NCBI GenBank assembly: GCA_934140285.1
Contig: CAKPBI010000003.1
Location: 130,588 to 194,587 of the forward strand
Origin: an uncultured Bacilli bacterium
Lineage (GTDB): Bacteria; Bacillota_I; Bacilli_A; ML615J-28; CAG-313
DNA length: 64,000 nucleotides
Direction: 5' to 3'
A program made the position numbers and the translations under genes. Numbering within the stretch: position 1 is the first letter of the stretch; each line of letters opens with the position of its first letter. Under the pieces are notes generated by a model, which saw nothing but the letters and a program-made list of their open reading frames with translations, was not told the origin of the DNA and did not search any database. Below, one piece after another: positions 1 to 9,266 of this stretch.

Positions 1-2
1 TC

Positions 3-95
3 GTTGTGTTTGGATGCACTTTACTTGTAACCTTAATATTAACGCCAAAAATCGTAAAAACTAATATGAACGAAAGCTTAAAAGCAATTGAATAG
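3..95 (+). CDS. C-terminal end of a membrane transporter (partial)
   Basis: An open frame enters from the left edge and stops at TAG 93-95. The visible 30 residues are a hydrophobic helix (VVFGCTLLVTLILTP) followed by a short charged tail, as at the cytoplasmic end of a multi-spanning transporter. Too little remains to assign a family. glyA starts 12 bases after the stop, so the two are probably co-transcribed. Confidence 0.5.
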   Translation, partial: VVFGCTLLVTLILTPKIVKTNMNESLKAIE

Positions 96-107
96 GAGGA
101 AAATTTA

Positions 108-1340
108 ATGTTAAAAGAAAAAGATTTTGAAGTTTATTCGGTAATAGAAAAAGAAAAGATAAGACAAAACCAAAACATTGAATTAATTGCATCTGAAAAT
201 TTTGTATCAAATGAAGTTTTAGAGGCGCAAGGCTCAATTCTGACTAATAAATACGCTGAAGGGTATCCTGGTAAACGATATTACGGAGGATGTGAGTTTG
301 TAGATGAGGTGGAAAACTTAGCCATAGAACGTGCTAAAAAATTATTTAACGCAAAATTTGTCAATGTTCAACCTCATTCAGGTTCCCAAGCTAATATGGC
401 CGCATATCGTGCCATCCTAAATAATGGTGACAAAGTACTTGGCATGGCTCTTGATCAAGGAGGACACCTAACACATGGCAGTTCTTTAAGCTTTTCAGGA
501 GTTGATTATAAATTCATACCATATTACTTAAATAAAGAAACAGAAGCAATCGATTATGATGCATTAGAGGAACTAGCAATTAAAGAAAAACCTAAATTAA
601 TTGTAGGGGGTGCTAGTGCGTATCCTTTAGTAATTGATTTTAAGAGATATAGAGAAATCGCAGATAAAGTTGGCGCCTATTTGTTGATTGATATGGCTCA
701 TATAGCAGGGCTTGTTGCGGCAGGACTTCACCCTAATCCAATGGAGTATGCCGATATTGTAACAACTACAACTCACAAAACATTACGTGGTCCTCGAGGA
801 GGAATGATTCTTACCAATAGTGAAGAACTTGCTAAAAAAATTGATAAAGCTGTCTTTCCTGGAGTTCAAGGTGGACCCTTAATGCATGTTATAGCAGCAA
901 AAGCAGTATGCTTTAAAGAAGCGTTGAGTCCTGAGTTTCAAGAATACCAAAAACAAATCATTAAAAATTGTAAAGTTCTAGCGAGTGAACTATTAAAACT
1001 AGGCTATATTTTAGTAGGACATAAAACAGAAAATCATTTACTGATTGTAAATGTTAAAAAATCAATTGGTATGACAGGAAAAGAAGGAGAAAAAATTCTG
1101 GATAAAGTGAATATCACATGTAATAAAAATACCGTTCCATTTGATGATGAAAAACCATTTATTACAAGTGGATTAAGAATTGGTACAGCAAGTGTTACAA
1201 CAAGAGGAATGAAAGAAAAAGAAATGATAGAAATTGCTCATTTAATAGATAAAGCCTTGAGAAATAAAGATGATGAAAAAAAACTTTTAGAAGTTAAAAA
1301 AGCCATATTAGAACTTACAAAAAAATTCCCATTATATTAG
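108..1340 (+). CDS. glyA: Serine hydroxymethyltransferase
   Basis: Cytoplasmic PLP enzyme that interconverts serine and glycine and charges tetrahydrofolate with a one-carbon unit. The 410-residue protein has the usual family length. Visible landmarks are NIELIASENF near residue 23, the EGYPGKRYYGG substrate loop at 51-61, IDMAHIAGL around 194-202, and the PLP-lysine motif THKTLRGPRGG with Lys224. An AGGAGG ribosome binding site sits 7 bases before the ATG. It follows a transporter end by 12 bases. No clear terminator is visible after the stop. Confidence 0.98.
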   Translation: MLKEKDFEVYSVIEKEKIRQNQNIELIASENFVSNEVLEAQGSILTNKYAEGYPGKRYYGGCEFVDEVENLAIERAKKLFNAKFVNVQPHSGSQANMAAYRAILNNGDKVLGMALDQGGHLTHGSSLSFSGVDYKFIPYYLNKETEAIDYDALEELAIKEKPKLIVGGASAYPLVIDFKRYREIADKVGAYLLIDMAHIAGLVAAGLHPNPMEYADIVTTTTHKTLRGPRGGMILTNSEELAKKIDKAVFPGVQGGPLMHVIAAKAVCFKEALSPEFQEYQKQIIKNCKVLASELLKLGYILVGHKTENHLLIVNVKKSIGMTGKEGEKILDKVNITCNKNTVPFDDEKPFITSGLRIGTASVTTRGMKEKEMIEIAHLIDKALRNKDDEKKLLEVKKAILELTKKFPLY

Positions 1341-1501
1341 AAGTAACTTAAAAAAAATCCCTTTAAATTAGTTCTAGTAAGAGCACTATTTTGAATGAAC
1401 ATTCTTTATATACTTTGTAAAAAAGCAATAATTAAAACAAATAATAAATAATATATTTTATCTTTTAATTAAAATATGATAAAACAAAAGAGAATAGAAT
1501 T

Positions 1502-2251
1502 ATGAAGCAACATACTAATTTAATAAAAAAACAGATTGATTTAATTACAAATGCCTTTTATTCAAACTTTTGTGGCATTGATTTAACCAACATTAGTAAT
1601 GGTATACATTTTATATGTTTGAATGCTAGAGATGAAAAAATGAAAGGATTTAATTGTAAATATACAATTTATGTACTTGTCAAAGCAAAAGCATGTGTCA
1701 TTGCTTATGCACCAAAATATCAAGATTTTTTTGAACATCTTAAAACAAACAACCTAGAAAATATTTTAGGGGAAATAGAAAAAAAGTTTAAAATAAAAAA
1801 GATGCAATTAATGATTTTTAAAAAAGAGTTAATACATGATTATGGTAATGCATGTATTCTTCATGAAGAAGATTTTAATAACTATGAAGATTTTTTTCAT
1901 CAAATTCATCCGTCTACAATTACCACAAAATGGCTCGAAGAATATTTTATTTCAAAGGTTAAAAAAGAATATTTTACAGGATATTTTGTAAATGGAGCGT
2001 TAGTTTCCGTTTGTGATGCTCCAGATATGCCATATATGGAAGATAAAATTCAACATACAGGTATTGTAACTTTACCACAAGAAAGAAGAAAAGGCTATGC
2101 TAAATTAACTGCAGCCTTAGCAACCCATAATTTACTTGAAAAAGGTATATGCCCTCAATGGGAATGTCGCTTAGAAAATCATGCATCAATTCATTTAGCT
2201 GAATCAATAGGATATGAAAAATACGGCATTACATTTATAGTTGAAGAATAG
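1502..2251 (+). CDS. GNAT-family acetyltransferase-like protein
   Basis: A 249-residue cytoplasmic protein. Its C-terminal third carries the acetyl-CoA-binding pattern of GNAT enzymes: GIVTLPQERRKGYAK (beta4-alpha3, the RRKGYA version of the Q/RxxGxG/A loop), then an asparagine/histidine-rich segment ENHASIHLAESIGY typical of the final GNAT helix. The N-terminal half has no recognisable motif, which resembles the PF12746-type two-domain GNAT proteins of Bacillota. The substrate cannot be read from the sequence. The ribosome binding site is weak (AGAG-like). The gene stands alone between glyA and the sigma gene. Confidence 0.8.
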   Translation: MKQHTNLIKKQIDLITNAFYSNFCGIDLTNISNGIHFICLNARDEKMKGFNCKYTIYVLVKAKACVIAYAPKYQDFFEHLKTNNLENILGEIEKKFKIKKMQLMIFKKELIHDYGNACILHEEDFNNYEDFFHQIHPSTITTKWLEEYFISKVKKEYFTGYFVNGALVSVCDAPDMPYMEDKIQHTGIVTLPQERRKGYAKLTAALATHNLLEKGICPQWECRLENHASIHLAESIGYEKYGITFIVEE

Positions 2252-2366
2252 TTAGAAATATTGATATTTATTGTAATAAAGGTTGTTAAAAAAATAAAAT
2301 AAGTTAAAAATAATGCGAAAAAAACTTTTACTTTTACAACTATATAAGTGAAGAGGTAAATATTTC

Positions 2367-4007
2367 ATGAATGAAACTATGAACAAAAAGGAATTAAAAG
2401 AAAAAGTCGTAGATTATGCTAGTAAAGTATTTTTCTATTGTATCAAAAGATGCAATAACAGAATGGATGCTGAAGACTTATCACAAACAATTCTCCTAGA
2501 AATAATTCAAAATATTGATAAAGGTGCACAGATCAATAATATGGATTACTACATCTGGGGAGTTTGTAAGAATCAATACAACATGTATTTACGAAAAACC
2601 ATTAAAGAAAGAAATAAAATAGAATACAAAGATGTAATTGATGATGTAGATAACTCCAAAACAATAATTGAAGAAATGCTTGAAGATGAAAAAATCAGAA
2701 GAATGAATCAAGCAATTAAATTACTAAGTAAAGATTATGCTGAAATACTTTACGCTTATTATGTAGAAGATAAAACCTTAAAGTTCATAGCTAAAGAATT
2801 AAACTTACCTCTTGGAACAGTCGGAAGAAGACTATCAAATATAAGACAAAAGTTAAAGGAGTATTTAGATATGGAAAAACTAAATGGCAAAAAAGCCTAT
2901 GTTCCAAAAAACTTTTCAGTTTCTTTTGGAATGATGAAACTTGGTACTTACAATCCCCATAATTACGTTAATACCTTGATTAATAAAAATTTACTATATC
3001 ATTCATATAATAACCCTTGTTCAATTGAAGATTACTCCATTGAACTTGGTATCTCAAGACCATATGTAGAAGACATTGTCAGTCAGTTAGTTAACGTAAC
3101 GTTACTTAAAAAACTTGATCATAATAAATATATTACTAATTTTCCCTATATTACAAAAGATATCTTAAGTTCAAATGCACAAATTCTGATAGATAACTAT
3201 CAAGGTTATGCAGATGAATTAATTAAGTTTTCTAAAAAACATATTGATGAATATCGAAATCTAATTACTTATGCTAATTTAACCAAAGAAGAAGCCATGT
3301 GGAGTTTTTGTTTATACTTAAACTATGAAATATTAAATGATACTAAACCGATGTTTTCATATCATGATCGCCCAGGTGGTGGTAAGTGGGATTTCTATAT
3401 GACGGATTTACAATATAGTAATGAATACTTAATCAATATGGGAATAGACACATATCAAGATGGTATTGATAGAATAAAAGCCTATGCCTTTCACAATGCA
3501 TCAAATGTAGGAAGACTTGCATATAATAAATCAGCAAATGGAACGGAAAATTATGAATTATTTAATGAACTACTATATCAATATCCTGCTACATATGAAA
3601 GCATTATTAACATAACGATGATAAATAAAAAAGACCAAATTAATGATTATATTAAAAAAGGCTTTTTAAAACTTGTTGATAATAAAATTAAATTTAATTT
3701 TCCCTTCTTTACTTATCACGATTTCAAAAAAGTAGAAACACTAACAAAATCAAGTGAACTAGAAAAAACAAAGGAAAAACTAAAAGAAATTATTAAAAAA
3801 CTAACATATAATATGAAAGATTACTTGCCAACCTACCTAGAAGATTATACTGATTCATTAATAAGTAATCAATTATGGAATATTCAAAGTTTAATTGTAA
3901 AAGCATTTGATGAAGCTAATCTTCTTGATAATAAAGCAAAAGAAGATTTCTTCCCATATAATTTAATTTTGATTACATCAGATATAACCAAAACATATGA
4001 AAAGTAA
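2367..4007 (+). CDS. Sigma-70 family factor with a long C-terminal extension
   Basis: The first ~170 of 546 residues are an ECF-like sigma factor. Region 2 includes MDAEDLSQTILLEIIQNI and YYIWGVCKNQ. Region 4 includes YAEILYAYYVEDKTLKFIA and the helix-turn-helix LNLPLGTVGRRLSNIRQKL. The remaining ~370 residues are not sigma-like. They include a second winged-helix-like stretch (SIEDYSIELGISRPYVEDIV, about residues 217-236) and a tyrosine-rich alpha/beta region of unknown role. The extension may sense a ligand or act in place of an anti-sigma factor, since no anti-sigma gene is adjacent. The start follows GAAGAGG. A strong terminator lies just downstream. Confidence 0.8.
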   Translation: MNETMNKKELKEKVVDYASKVFFYCIKRCNNRMDAEDLSQTILLEIIQNIDKGAQINNMDYYIWGVCKNQYNMYLRKTIKERNKIEYKDVIDDVDNSKTIIEEMLEDEKIRRMNQAIKLLSKDYAEILYAYYVEDKTLKFIAKELNLPLGTVGRRLSNIRQKLKEYLDMEKLNGKKAYVPKNFSVSFGMMKLGTYNPHNYVNTLINKNLLYHSYNNPCSIEDYSIELGISRPYVEDIVSQLVNVTLLKKLDHNKYITNFPYITKDILSSNAQILIDNYQGYADELIKFSKKHIDEYRNLITYANLTKEEAMWSFCLYLNYEILNDTKPMFSYHDRPGGGKWDFYMTDLQYSNEYLINMGIDTYQDGIDRIKAYAFHNASNVGRLAYNKSANGTENYELFNELLYQYPATYESIINITMINKKDQINDYIKKGFLKLVDNKIKFNFPFFTYHDFKKVETLTKSSELEKTKEKLKEIIKKLTYNMKDYLPTYLEDYTDSLISNQLWNIQSLIVKAFDEANLLDNKAKEDFFPYNLILITSDITKTYEK

Positions 4008-4021
4008 TTAAAAAACAAACC

Positions 4022-4060
4022 AAAATCTCAATGATTATCGAAAGATTCATTGAGATTTTT
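4022..4060 (+). terminator. Rho-independent terminator after the sigma-fusion gene
   Basis: Inverted repeat AAATCTCAATGA / TCATTGAGATTT with a short loop, followed by a T-run, 15 bases after the stop codon. Confidence 0.85.
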
Positions 4061-4211
4061 ATTAAGCTCCAAAACTTGCCTAGGAGTTAAATATTAATGA
4101 TGTAAAAGGAAAAATTAAAATAGTATCAAAAGTAACCAACAAAAAATACAAAGTAACTACCATATTTTATTATAATAGTGTATAATATTACTATATATGG
4201 AGGAATAAAAT

Positions 4212-4796
4212 ATGTTTAAAGATAAATTAAGGGAACTAAGACTAAAAGAAGGTATTTCTCAATATGAATTAGCAGATAAACTATTTGTATCTAGAAGTGC
4301 CATCGCAAAATGGGAAAATGGAAATGGAATTCCAAGTGATGCTAATTTAGAAGCACTATGTAAGTTCTTTGATGTGAGTGAGGAATGGATATTAGATAGA
4401 GATGATATGAAAGAAGTAGTAAAAAACTTAGATAAAAGAAATAATAAATTACTATGGTTTATCTTAGGGTTGGTTATTCCTTTAATTTTAATATTGTTAA
4501 CAATGATTCCAATATTTACTTGGGCATGTCCAAAAAATGGTGAAATCTGCCCAGCTGTAGTTGTTTACCCTCAACCTATTTTTGTAATGCTATATACTCT
4601 CAACATTTTAATAGCATTTTTTCCAATATTAGTATATTTATATCAACTTATTTTTTCATTTATTTACTGGAAAAAAGATTTTCCAAAATCAAAGTTAATC
4701 CAAATAATTAATATTGCCATATCAACTATTTGTTTTGTTATAACATTTATTATTGCATATAATGTAGCATTAAATAAAGGTTATATGTTATTTTAA
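4212..4796 (+). CDS. XRE-family regulator with a membrane domain
   Basis: 194 residues. Residues 5-58 form a Cro/CI-type helix-turn-helix (GISQYELADKLFVSRSAIAKWENG). A charged linker is followed by three hydrophobic segments (about 79-103, 125-150 and 165-190). This is the membrane-tethered XRE architecture common in Firmicutes, in which the sensor lies in the membrane and DNA binding in the cytoplasm. The signal and target are unknown. TATAATATT lies about 30 bases upstream, and the ribosome binding site GGAGGA decides the ATG. It is transcribed alone, with a terminator on each side. Confidence 0.88.
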   Translation: MFKDKLRELRLKEGISQYELADKLFVSRSAIAKWENGNGIPSDANLEALCKFFDVSEEWILDRDDMKEVVKNLDKRNNKLLWFILGLVIPLILILLTMIPIFTWACPKNGEICPAVVVYPQPIFVMLYTLNILIAFFPILVYLYQLIFSFIYWKKDFPKSKLIQIINIAISTICFVITFIIAYNVALNKGYMLF

Positions 4797-4824
4797 TCAA
4801 TATAAAGATAGTGAAGAATATATC

Positions 4825-4864
4825 AGCTATTTTGAAAACTAAAACTTTCAAAATAGCTTTTTTA
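4825..4864 (+). terminator. Rho-independent terminator
   Basis: Perfect 12-bp stem GCTATTTTGAAA / TTTCAAAATAGC followed by T6, just after the XRE gene. Confidence 0.88.
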
Positions 4865-4935
4865 ATTATTATTTTAATTGCTGTTTAACAGTATTTATGC
4901 TATAATTATTCCATAATAAGAAAGGAAAAAGAAGT

Positions 4936-6042
4936 ATGGATGAAAGAATTATAGGGAAATGGGAAAAAGAAGAATTTGGCGAGATTATAAATATAATTAG
5001 TATAAATCCACCAAAAATGAAAATGTCTATTAGAGTAACGGGATATTTTAACATAGAACCTAACTGTGCATATGAAAAAGATGGATACTTTTGTTATGAA
5101 ATAAATGACATTAACAATCGAATGGTTTATCATGTAAAATATATTGATGGTAAATTAAAAGGTTACTATACATTTCAAGGACATACTAAAGATGTTACCT
5201 ATGAAAAAGTAAGTGATACTCCTGATGATGAAGCATATGAATATAATCCTCAAATGATTTTAGTACCAGGAACAAACAAAACAAGAATTGAAGTATTAAA
5301 AGAATTCTCAAAGTATGACCGAAATCTAAAATATAATATTACTAATACCTTTGTCTTAGGTGGTAAGATACCAGATATATTAAATAAATATAATTATAAT
5401 AACTATATCAAAAATCTAAAAAGTACTGATGATGAACTAGCCTTCGCAATTCTAAACTTTGTCTGTGATAATTTTGGCCATAATGGAAATATTGGCCTAG
5501 GACAAAACAGAACCATTACAGATATTATTATGTTTTGTGAAGAACACAATCAAAAAACCAATTGTCGAGGCCTTGCTATTCTTTTAGCCTCCCTTCTTCG
5601 TTTAAATGGTATAAAAGCCCAACATGTTACTTGTATGCCTTATGAAGATCCATTTCAAGATTGTCATGTTGTGGTAGATTGCCTACTTCCTTCCGGAAAA
5701 AGAATAATGCTTGACCCAACCTACCGTCTATATTATAAAGATGAAAATGGTGACTATGTTTCTTTACAAAAACTAAGAGAAATACTAATACTAGGTAAAG
5801 CTTTATATCCAAACAAAGAAGCAAGTTATAACGGAGGTAACTTTGACAAAGTCCATAACATTGGATATATGACTAAAAATACTTTTCGTTTTTCTCGTTT
5901 CACCCTTTCAAAAGATGGCAATGATAGTCAAAATATTGAATCAAGATATATTGAGTTAGTACCACTAGGTTATGTTGATGAAACTACCATTGATGATTCT
6001 TCTTATTTAATTTATAATGATGAAGAATTCTGGAAAATGTAA
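4936..6042 (+). CDS. Transglutaminase-like domain protein
   Basis: 368 residues without a signal peptide or membrane segment, so probably cytoplasmic. The central-to-C-terminal part carries the papain-like transglutaminase core with the Cys-His-Asp triad: Cys210 in KTNCRGLA, His244 in QDCHVVVD, Asp260 in IMLDPTYR. The N-terminal ~95 residues form a beta-rich region (MDERIIGKWEKEEFGEI) resembling lipocalin-like small domains. The substrate is unknown; such proteins are usually peptidases or deamidases, not cross-linkers. GAAAGGAAAAAG precedes the ATG. The TfoX-like gene follows 14 bases later and is likely co-transcribed. Confidence 0.82.
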   Translation: MDERIIGKWEKEEFGEIINIISINPPKMKMSIRVTGYFNIEPNCAYEKDGYFCYEINDINNRMVYHVKYIDGKLKGYYTFQGHTKDVTYEKVSDTPDDEAYEYNPQMILVPGTNKTRIEVLKEFSKYDRNLKYNITNTFVLGGKIPDILNKYNYNNYIKNLKSTDDELAFAILNFVCDNFGHNGNIGLGQNRTITDIIMFCEEHNQKTNCRGLAILLASLLRLNGIKAQHVTCMPYEDPFQDCHVVVDCLLPSGKRIMLDPTYRLYYKDENGDYVSLQKLREILILGKALYPNKEASYNGGNFDKVHNIGYMTKNTFRFSRFTLSKDGNDSQNIESRYIELVPLGYVDETTIDDSSYLIYNDEEFWKM

Positions 6043-6056
6043 GAAAGGTGATAAAC

Positions 6057-6365
6057 ATGGCATCAAGTAAAGAATACTTAGAATTTATATTAGAACAATT
6101 ATCAGAATTAAATGATATAACAACCCGTAAAATGATGAGTGAATATATCATATACTATCACAGCAAGATAGTAGGGGGAATTTATGATGATCGCTTTTTA
6201 GTTAAACCTACAACCTCAGCTAAACATCTTATGCCGGATGCTCAAATGGAGTTGCCATATGAAGGAGCTAAACCAATGCTCTTAATTGATGAGGTAGAAA
6301 ATAAAGATATCTTAAAAGAATTAATTGAATCAATATATAATGACCTTTATAGTAATAAGAAATAA
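6057..6365 (+). CDS. TfoX N-terminal domain protein
   Basis: About 102 residues matching the TfoX/Sxy N-terminal domain alone: a start near SSKEYLEFILEQL, the TTRKMMSEYIIYY segment, then IYDDRFLVKPT and LPYEGAKPMLLIDEVENK. In Gammaproteobacteria TfoX controls competence; in Firmicutes these short proteins have no established role. I chose the ATG at 6057 because AAGAAAGGTG lies just ahead of it; the in-frame GTG at 6048 overlaps that site. It forms an operon with the transglutaminase-like gene and is closed by a terminator. Confidence 0.85.
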   Translation: MASSKEYLEFILEQLSELNDITTRKMMSEYIIYYHSKIVGGIYDDRFLVKPTTSAKHLMPDAQMELPYEGAKPMLLIDEVENKDILKELIESIYNDLYSNKK

Positions 6366-6384
6366 ATACAAAAATAAGAAATTA

Positions 6385-6417
6385 GACTAACAAAATAAAA
6401 TGTTAGTCTTTTTTTAT
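6385..6417 (+). terminator. Rho-independent terminator
   Basis: AGACTAACA / TGTTAGTCT stem followed by T7 after the TfoX-like gene. Confidence 0.88.
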
Positions 6418-6552
6418 ATAATAAAAAGAAATTATCTAAAAAACCTTTCATTAATTACCAATATGTGGTATAATGATAAATGAAAAGTATATAAATAATT
6501 AGTAGAAGAAAAAATATTGTTAAATCATGTAATATATATGAGGTGATAACTA

Positions 6553-6633
6553 GTGAAAATTAAACAACAAAAACAAATCAAAGCATATTTAATTGAAGAA
6601 TTTGGTGAGAACAAGGAACTAAAATCTTTTTAA
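6553..6633 (+). pseudogene. 5' part of the frameshifted ATC-hydrolase-like gene
   Basis: A GTG codon preceded by GAGGTGAT at the right distance opens a 26-codon frame (VKIKQQKQIKAYLIEEFGEN...) that stops at TAA 6631-6633. The other frame, read from 6609, gives EQGTKIFLKQEAMLDSL and continues directly into the downstream reading frame. The two parts together make a natural N-terminus, so one base appears to be missing around 6604-6612. Confidence 0.6.
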
Positions 6634-6644
6634 AACAAGAAGCA

Positions 6645-7094
6645 ATGCTAGATAGTCTTATCCAAAACACCAAAGATAAAACGAAAAACCAAATGAAGAC
6701 GCTCACGCAAACAATCCTTCCGCGTATCGCAATGTACAAAGTTTTATTAGCAGAAAATATAACTGAAGAAGCATCATATGAATATATTAGAAAATATATG
6801 ATGGAAAAAGTCCCTGGCTTTTATGGTATTTATAGTAAAATCTTTCTTAAATTTATGAAGAAAACTGACTTACAAGAAAGTACTCAAAAGAAAGAAAAAA
6901 CCTCATTTGATGTAACAATCACTAAATGCCTTTGGCATACAGCTTGTGTAGAAAATGGTTGTGCTACCTTATGTCGTCTATTTTGTGATGTTGATGATGT
7001 AACTTATGGAAATTTGAAAAAACTTGGCTTTTCAAGAACTAAAACCCTAGGCTATGGTGGCGATTGTTGTGATTTTCATTTTTTCAAAAAATAA
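6645..7094 (+). CDS. L-2-amino-thiazoline-4-carboxylate hydrolase family protein (main part of a frameshifted gene)
   Basis: 149 residues from the first ATG after the shift; the unshifted gene would begin at GTG 6553 and give about 180. The C-terminal half carries the cysteine-rich family signature: CLWHTACVENGC, CRLFCDVDD, YGNLKKLGFSRT and GYGGDCCDFHF. The named family member opens the thiazoline ring in the cysteine-forming pathway of Pseudomonas, but most Firmicutes relatives are uncharacterised, so the reaction is uncertain. No good ribosome binding site precedes ATG 6645. Whether a working protein is made depends on whether the shift is real. Confidence 0.7.
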   Translation: MLDSLIQNTKDKTKNQMKTLTQTILPRIAMYKVLLAENITEEASYEYIRKYMMEKVPGFYGIYSKIFLKFMKKTDLQESTQKKEKTSFDVTITKCLWHTACVENGCATLCRLFCDVDDVTYGNLKKLGFSRTKTLGYGGDCCDFHFFKK

Positions 7095-7160
7095 TTAATT
7101 TATGATTTATATAATTATAAGGGTAATGTAGGAGAAAAAATAAAGAAAGGAAGAAAGAAA

Positions 7161-8552
7161 ATGAAAAAAGGATTAATGTTATTATTTTTAATGTTGTTAT
7201 CAATTGTTTTTGTCGGATGTGAAAATGTGGTAGATGAGCCAACGTTATACAAACTTACCGTAATTGATAAGGATAAAAGTTTACAAACAAGTTTAAATAG
7301 TAGTTATGAAGAGGGAACAGAAATTTCATTTAAACTTCAAGTAAAAGAACACACCACATATGTGGTAGAACTTAACAAAAAGGAGTTAGATGCAACTATA
7401 GACAATTTTGAAGCAATGTTGAACTATAGTTTCAAAATGCCAAAAGAAGACACAACTTTAGAAATTAAAACTATTGTTGAGGAAGTTAGTACCATAGGTG
7501 AAATTTTTAATCTAACTAACATTGAACTAAAAGATATTAAGAAAGTTAGATATGAACAAATGTATATTGGGGTTGCTCCTGGATCACTAACTAACATTGA
7601 GTATAGTAATAATGAAGAAGATATTAAAAATGTATATGATCTACTTAGCGAAGAAGTATATCTTGAAACATCTGATGATTTCTTAGTAGTAGGTGGTGGA
7701 GCTGTACTTTATACAATATATACCGAAAATGAAAGTTATGATTTCAAGATTACTAATAACTACATTTATAAATATCCAAACTACTATCGTTTTGAAGGCA
7801 AGTATGCAAAAATAAACCATCCAAGTAAGGTTGCTCATTCTTTTATTACTTACAATTTTGACTTTGAAACCTATACTAAAAATGGAATAAAAGTTAATAA
7901 TGATGCCTTATTAAATGAATATGAATTTAAAGAAGCACCAACTCTTGACTCAGTAAACTTAAGATATTCCTTCCCAGTTTATTTAATCGGCCACTTAGAA
8001 ACCGCGTTTGGAAAAATTTACATTCGTAGTGCAAAAACCTTTAGTATGACAGTAGATGGTGCCCTAGTAGTTTATGAAATAGTTGGAGAAAAAGACTTTA
8101 AGTTTTTAGAAAAACTTCAAAATGATGATTACCAAGTATTAAAATCCACTAATCTGTATGCTGTAAAATATAGTGACGGTTCTGATGAATATAAAGAATT
8201 CGTTGAAGAATATAAACTTACTAACAATGATTTAGTAATCAAAGATTATCAAAGATATCTTGAAGTATATAACAAAATACCTAGTGATAAGTTAGATATA
8301 TATGAAGGTTTAACAGAAGAATTCTTTAAAGAAAAAGTTTTAATCATCAAATATAGACAACTTATAAGTTGGTCTGGTGAATTATGTGTTAATTATGTTT
8401 ATGATAGTATAAAAAACACCATATCTTATTTATTAGTCAATGAAATACCATTTGAAGATAGATTACTTAGTTATTCAATTGGATATGCGATTGACATTGT
8501 TGAAGTACCAATGGCTGTTTACAATAATCTACTAGTTCCAGATACTCTATAA
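7161..8552 (+). CDS. Lipoprotein with a divergent InlB-like N-terminal repeat
   Basis: 463 residues. The signal peptide ends in the lipobox FVGC with Cys20. Residues ~30-100 resemble a divergent InlB/bacterial repeat domain, ending in FKMPKEDTTLEI (the 'MPxxDxxv' pattern). The rest is a beta-rich extracellular region that I do not recognise. It is expected to be anchored to the outer face of the membrane. The ribosome binding site is GAAAGGAAG. It is a single gene with its own terminator. Confidence 0.8.
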   Translation: MKKGLMLLFLMLLSIVFVGCENVVDEPTLYKLTVIDKDKSLQTSLNSSYEEGTEISFKLQVKEHTTYVVELNKKELDATIDNFEAMLNYSFKMPKEDTTLEIKTIVEEVSTIGEIFNLTNIELKDIKKVRYEQMYIGVAPGSLTNIEYSNNEEDIKNVYDLLSEEVYLETSDDFLVVGGGAVLYTIYTENESYDFKITNNYIYKYPNYYRFEGKYAKINHPSKVAHSFITYNFDFETYTKNGIKVNNDALLNEYEFKEAPTLDSVNLRYSFPVYLIGHLETAFGKIYIRSAKTFSMTVDGALVVYEIVGEKDFKFLEKLQNDDYQVLKSTNLYAVKYSDGSDEYKEFVEEYKLTNNDLVIKDYQRYLEVYNKIPSDKLDIYEGLTEEFFKEKVLIIKYRQLISWSGELCVNYVYDSIKNTISYLLVNEIPFEDRLLSYSIGYAIDIVEVPMAVYNNLLVPDTL

Positions 8553-8564
8553 AATAACCAAAAT

Positions 8565-8599
8565 AACTTATTCATAATTCTAAAATGAATAAGTTTTTT
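8565..8599 (+). terminator. Rho-independent terminator
   Basis: AACTTATTCAT / ATGAATAAGTT stem followed by T6. Confidence 0.88.
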
Positions 8600-8720
8600 A
8601 TTAATTGATAAAAATATAACTAGAGATAATTAATAAACAATAATAAACTTCTTAATATATTTGTTGCTTTAAAAGGATTTTTGTTATATAATAGATTAAA
8701 CTAAAAAGGAGGCTTTAAAA

Positions 8721-9266
8721 ATGAAAAAAATACTTTTATTTACTACGTTAATTATTTCCTTGTTTCTTCTTGTAGGATGTAATCTATATGAAGATACTAC
8801 TAAGAAAAATATGAAGTTAATCGATGTTAAAGTCTTTGATGAAAACAATAATGAAGTTATTGGATCATACAAGAATTTTTTTGAAATGCATGATCTAAGT
8901 TTTACCCCTCTAAATTCAGCTGCTCCCGTTTTAAACTTTTATGTTGTTGAAGCCGAAGAAAACAAGCCATATACAGTTAAGTTTTTCTTATATTCTGAAA
9001 GAGGCTATGAACTTACAAAATTAATTGTTAATGAATCATTTCAGTTTAGTGAAAATACCATTTTTGAATGTACAGACATTGAAAAAGAAGATGAAAACTT
9101 TGTTGTGACATTTAATGTTCAGAATACTGATGAAAATCATAATTTATACAGAGTTTACAAATGGTATAATAATGATGCTAGTCATCGTTTTTCAACCAAA
9201 GGTAGTAATACCTATATTGCAGGTGTATACTTCAAACTACCTTCTAAAATTGAGGTAGCATGTTAA
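8721..9266 (+). CDS. Small lipoprotein
   Basis: 181 residues with an N-terminal lipoprotein signal (lipobox LVGC, Cys20) and a beta-rich secreted part with no recognised family. AAGGAGG lies 10 bases before the ATG. It overlaps the next gene by 7 bases (ATGTTAA) and heads a three-gene run that includes a small membrane protein and a membrane-anchored secreted protein. The three probably act together at the envelope; the function is unknown. Confidence 0.75.
   Translation: MKKILLFTTLIISLFLLVGCNLYEDTTKKNMKLIDVKVFDENNNEVIGSYKNFFEMHDLSFTPLNSAAPVLNFYVVEAEENKPYTVKFFLYSERGYELTKLIVNESFQFSENTIFECTDIEKEDENFVVTFNVQNTDENHNLYRVYKWYNNDASHRFSTKGSNTYIAGVYFKLPSKIEVAC

Noticed and set aside
6600..6640. Programmed frameshift in the ATC-hydrolase-like gene
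   Set aside because: The frame change maps upstream of the T-run, with no slippery heptamer or downstream stem, so mutation or sequencing error is more likely.
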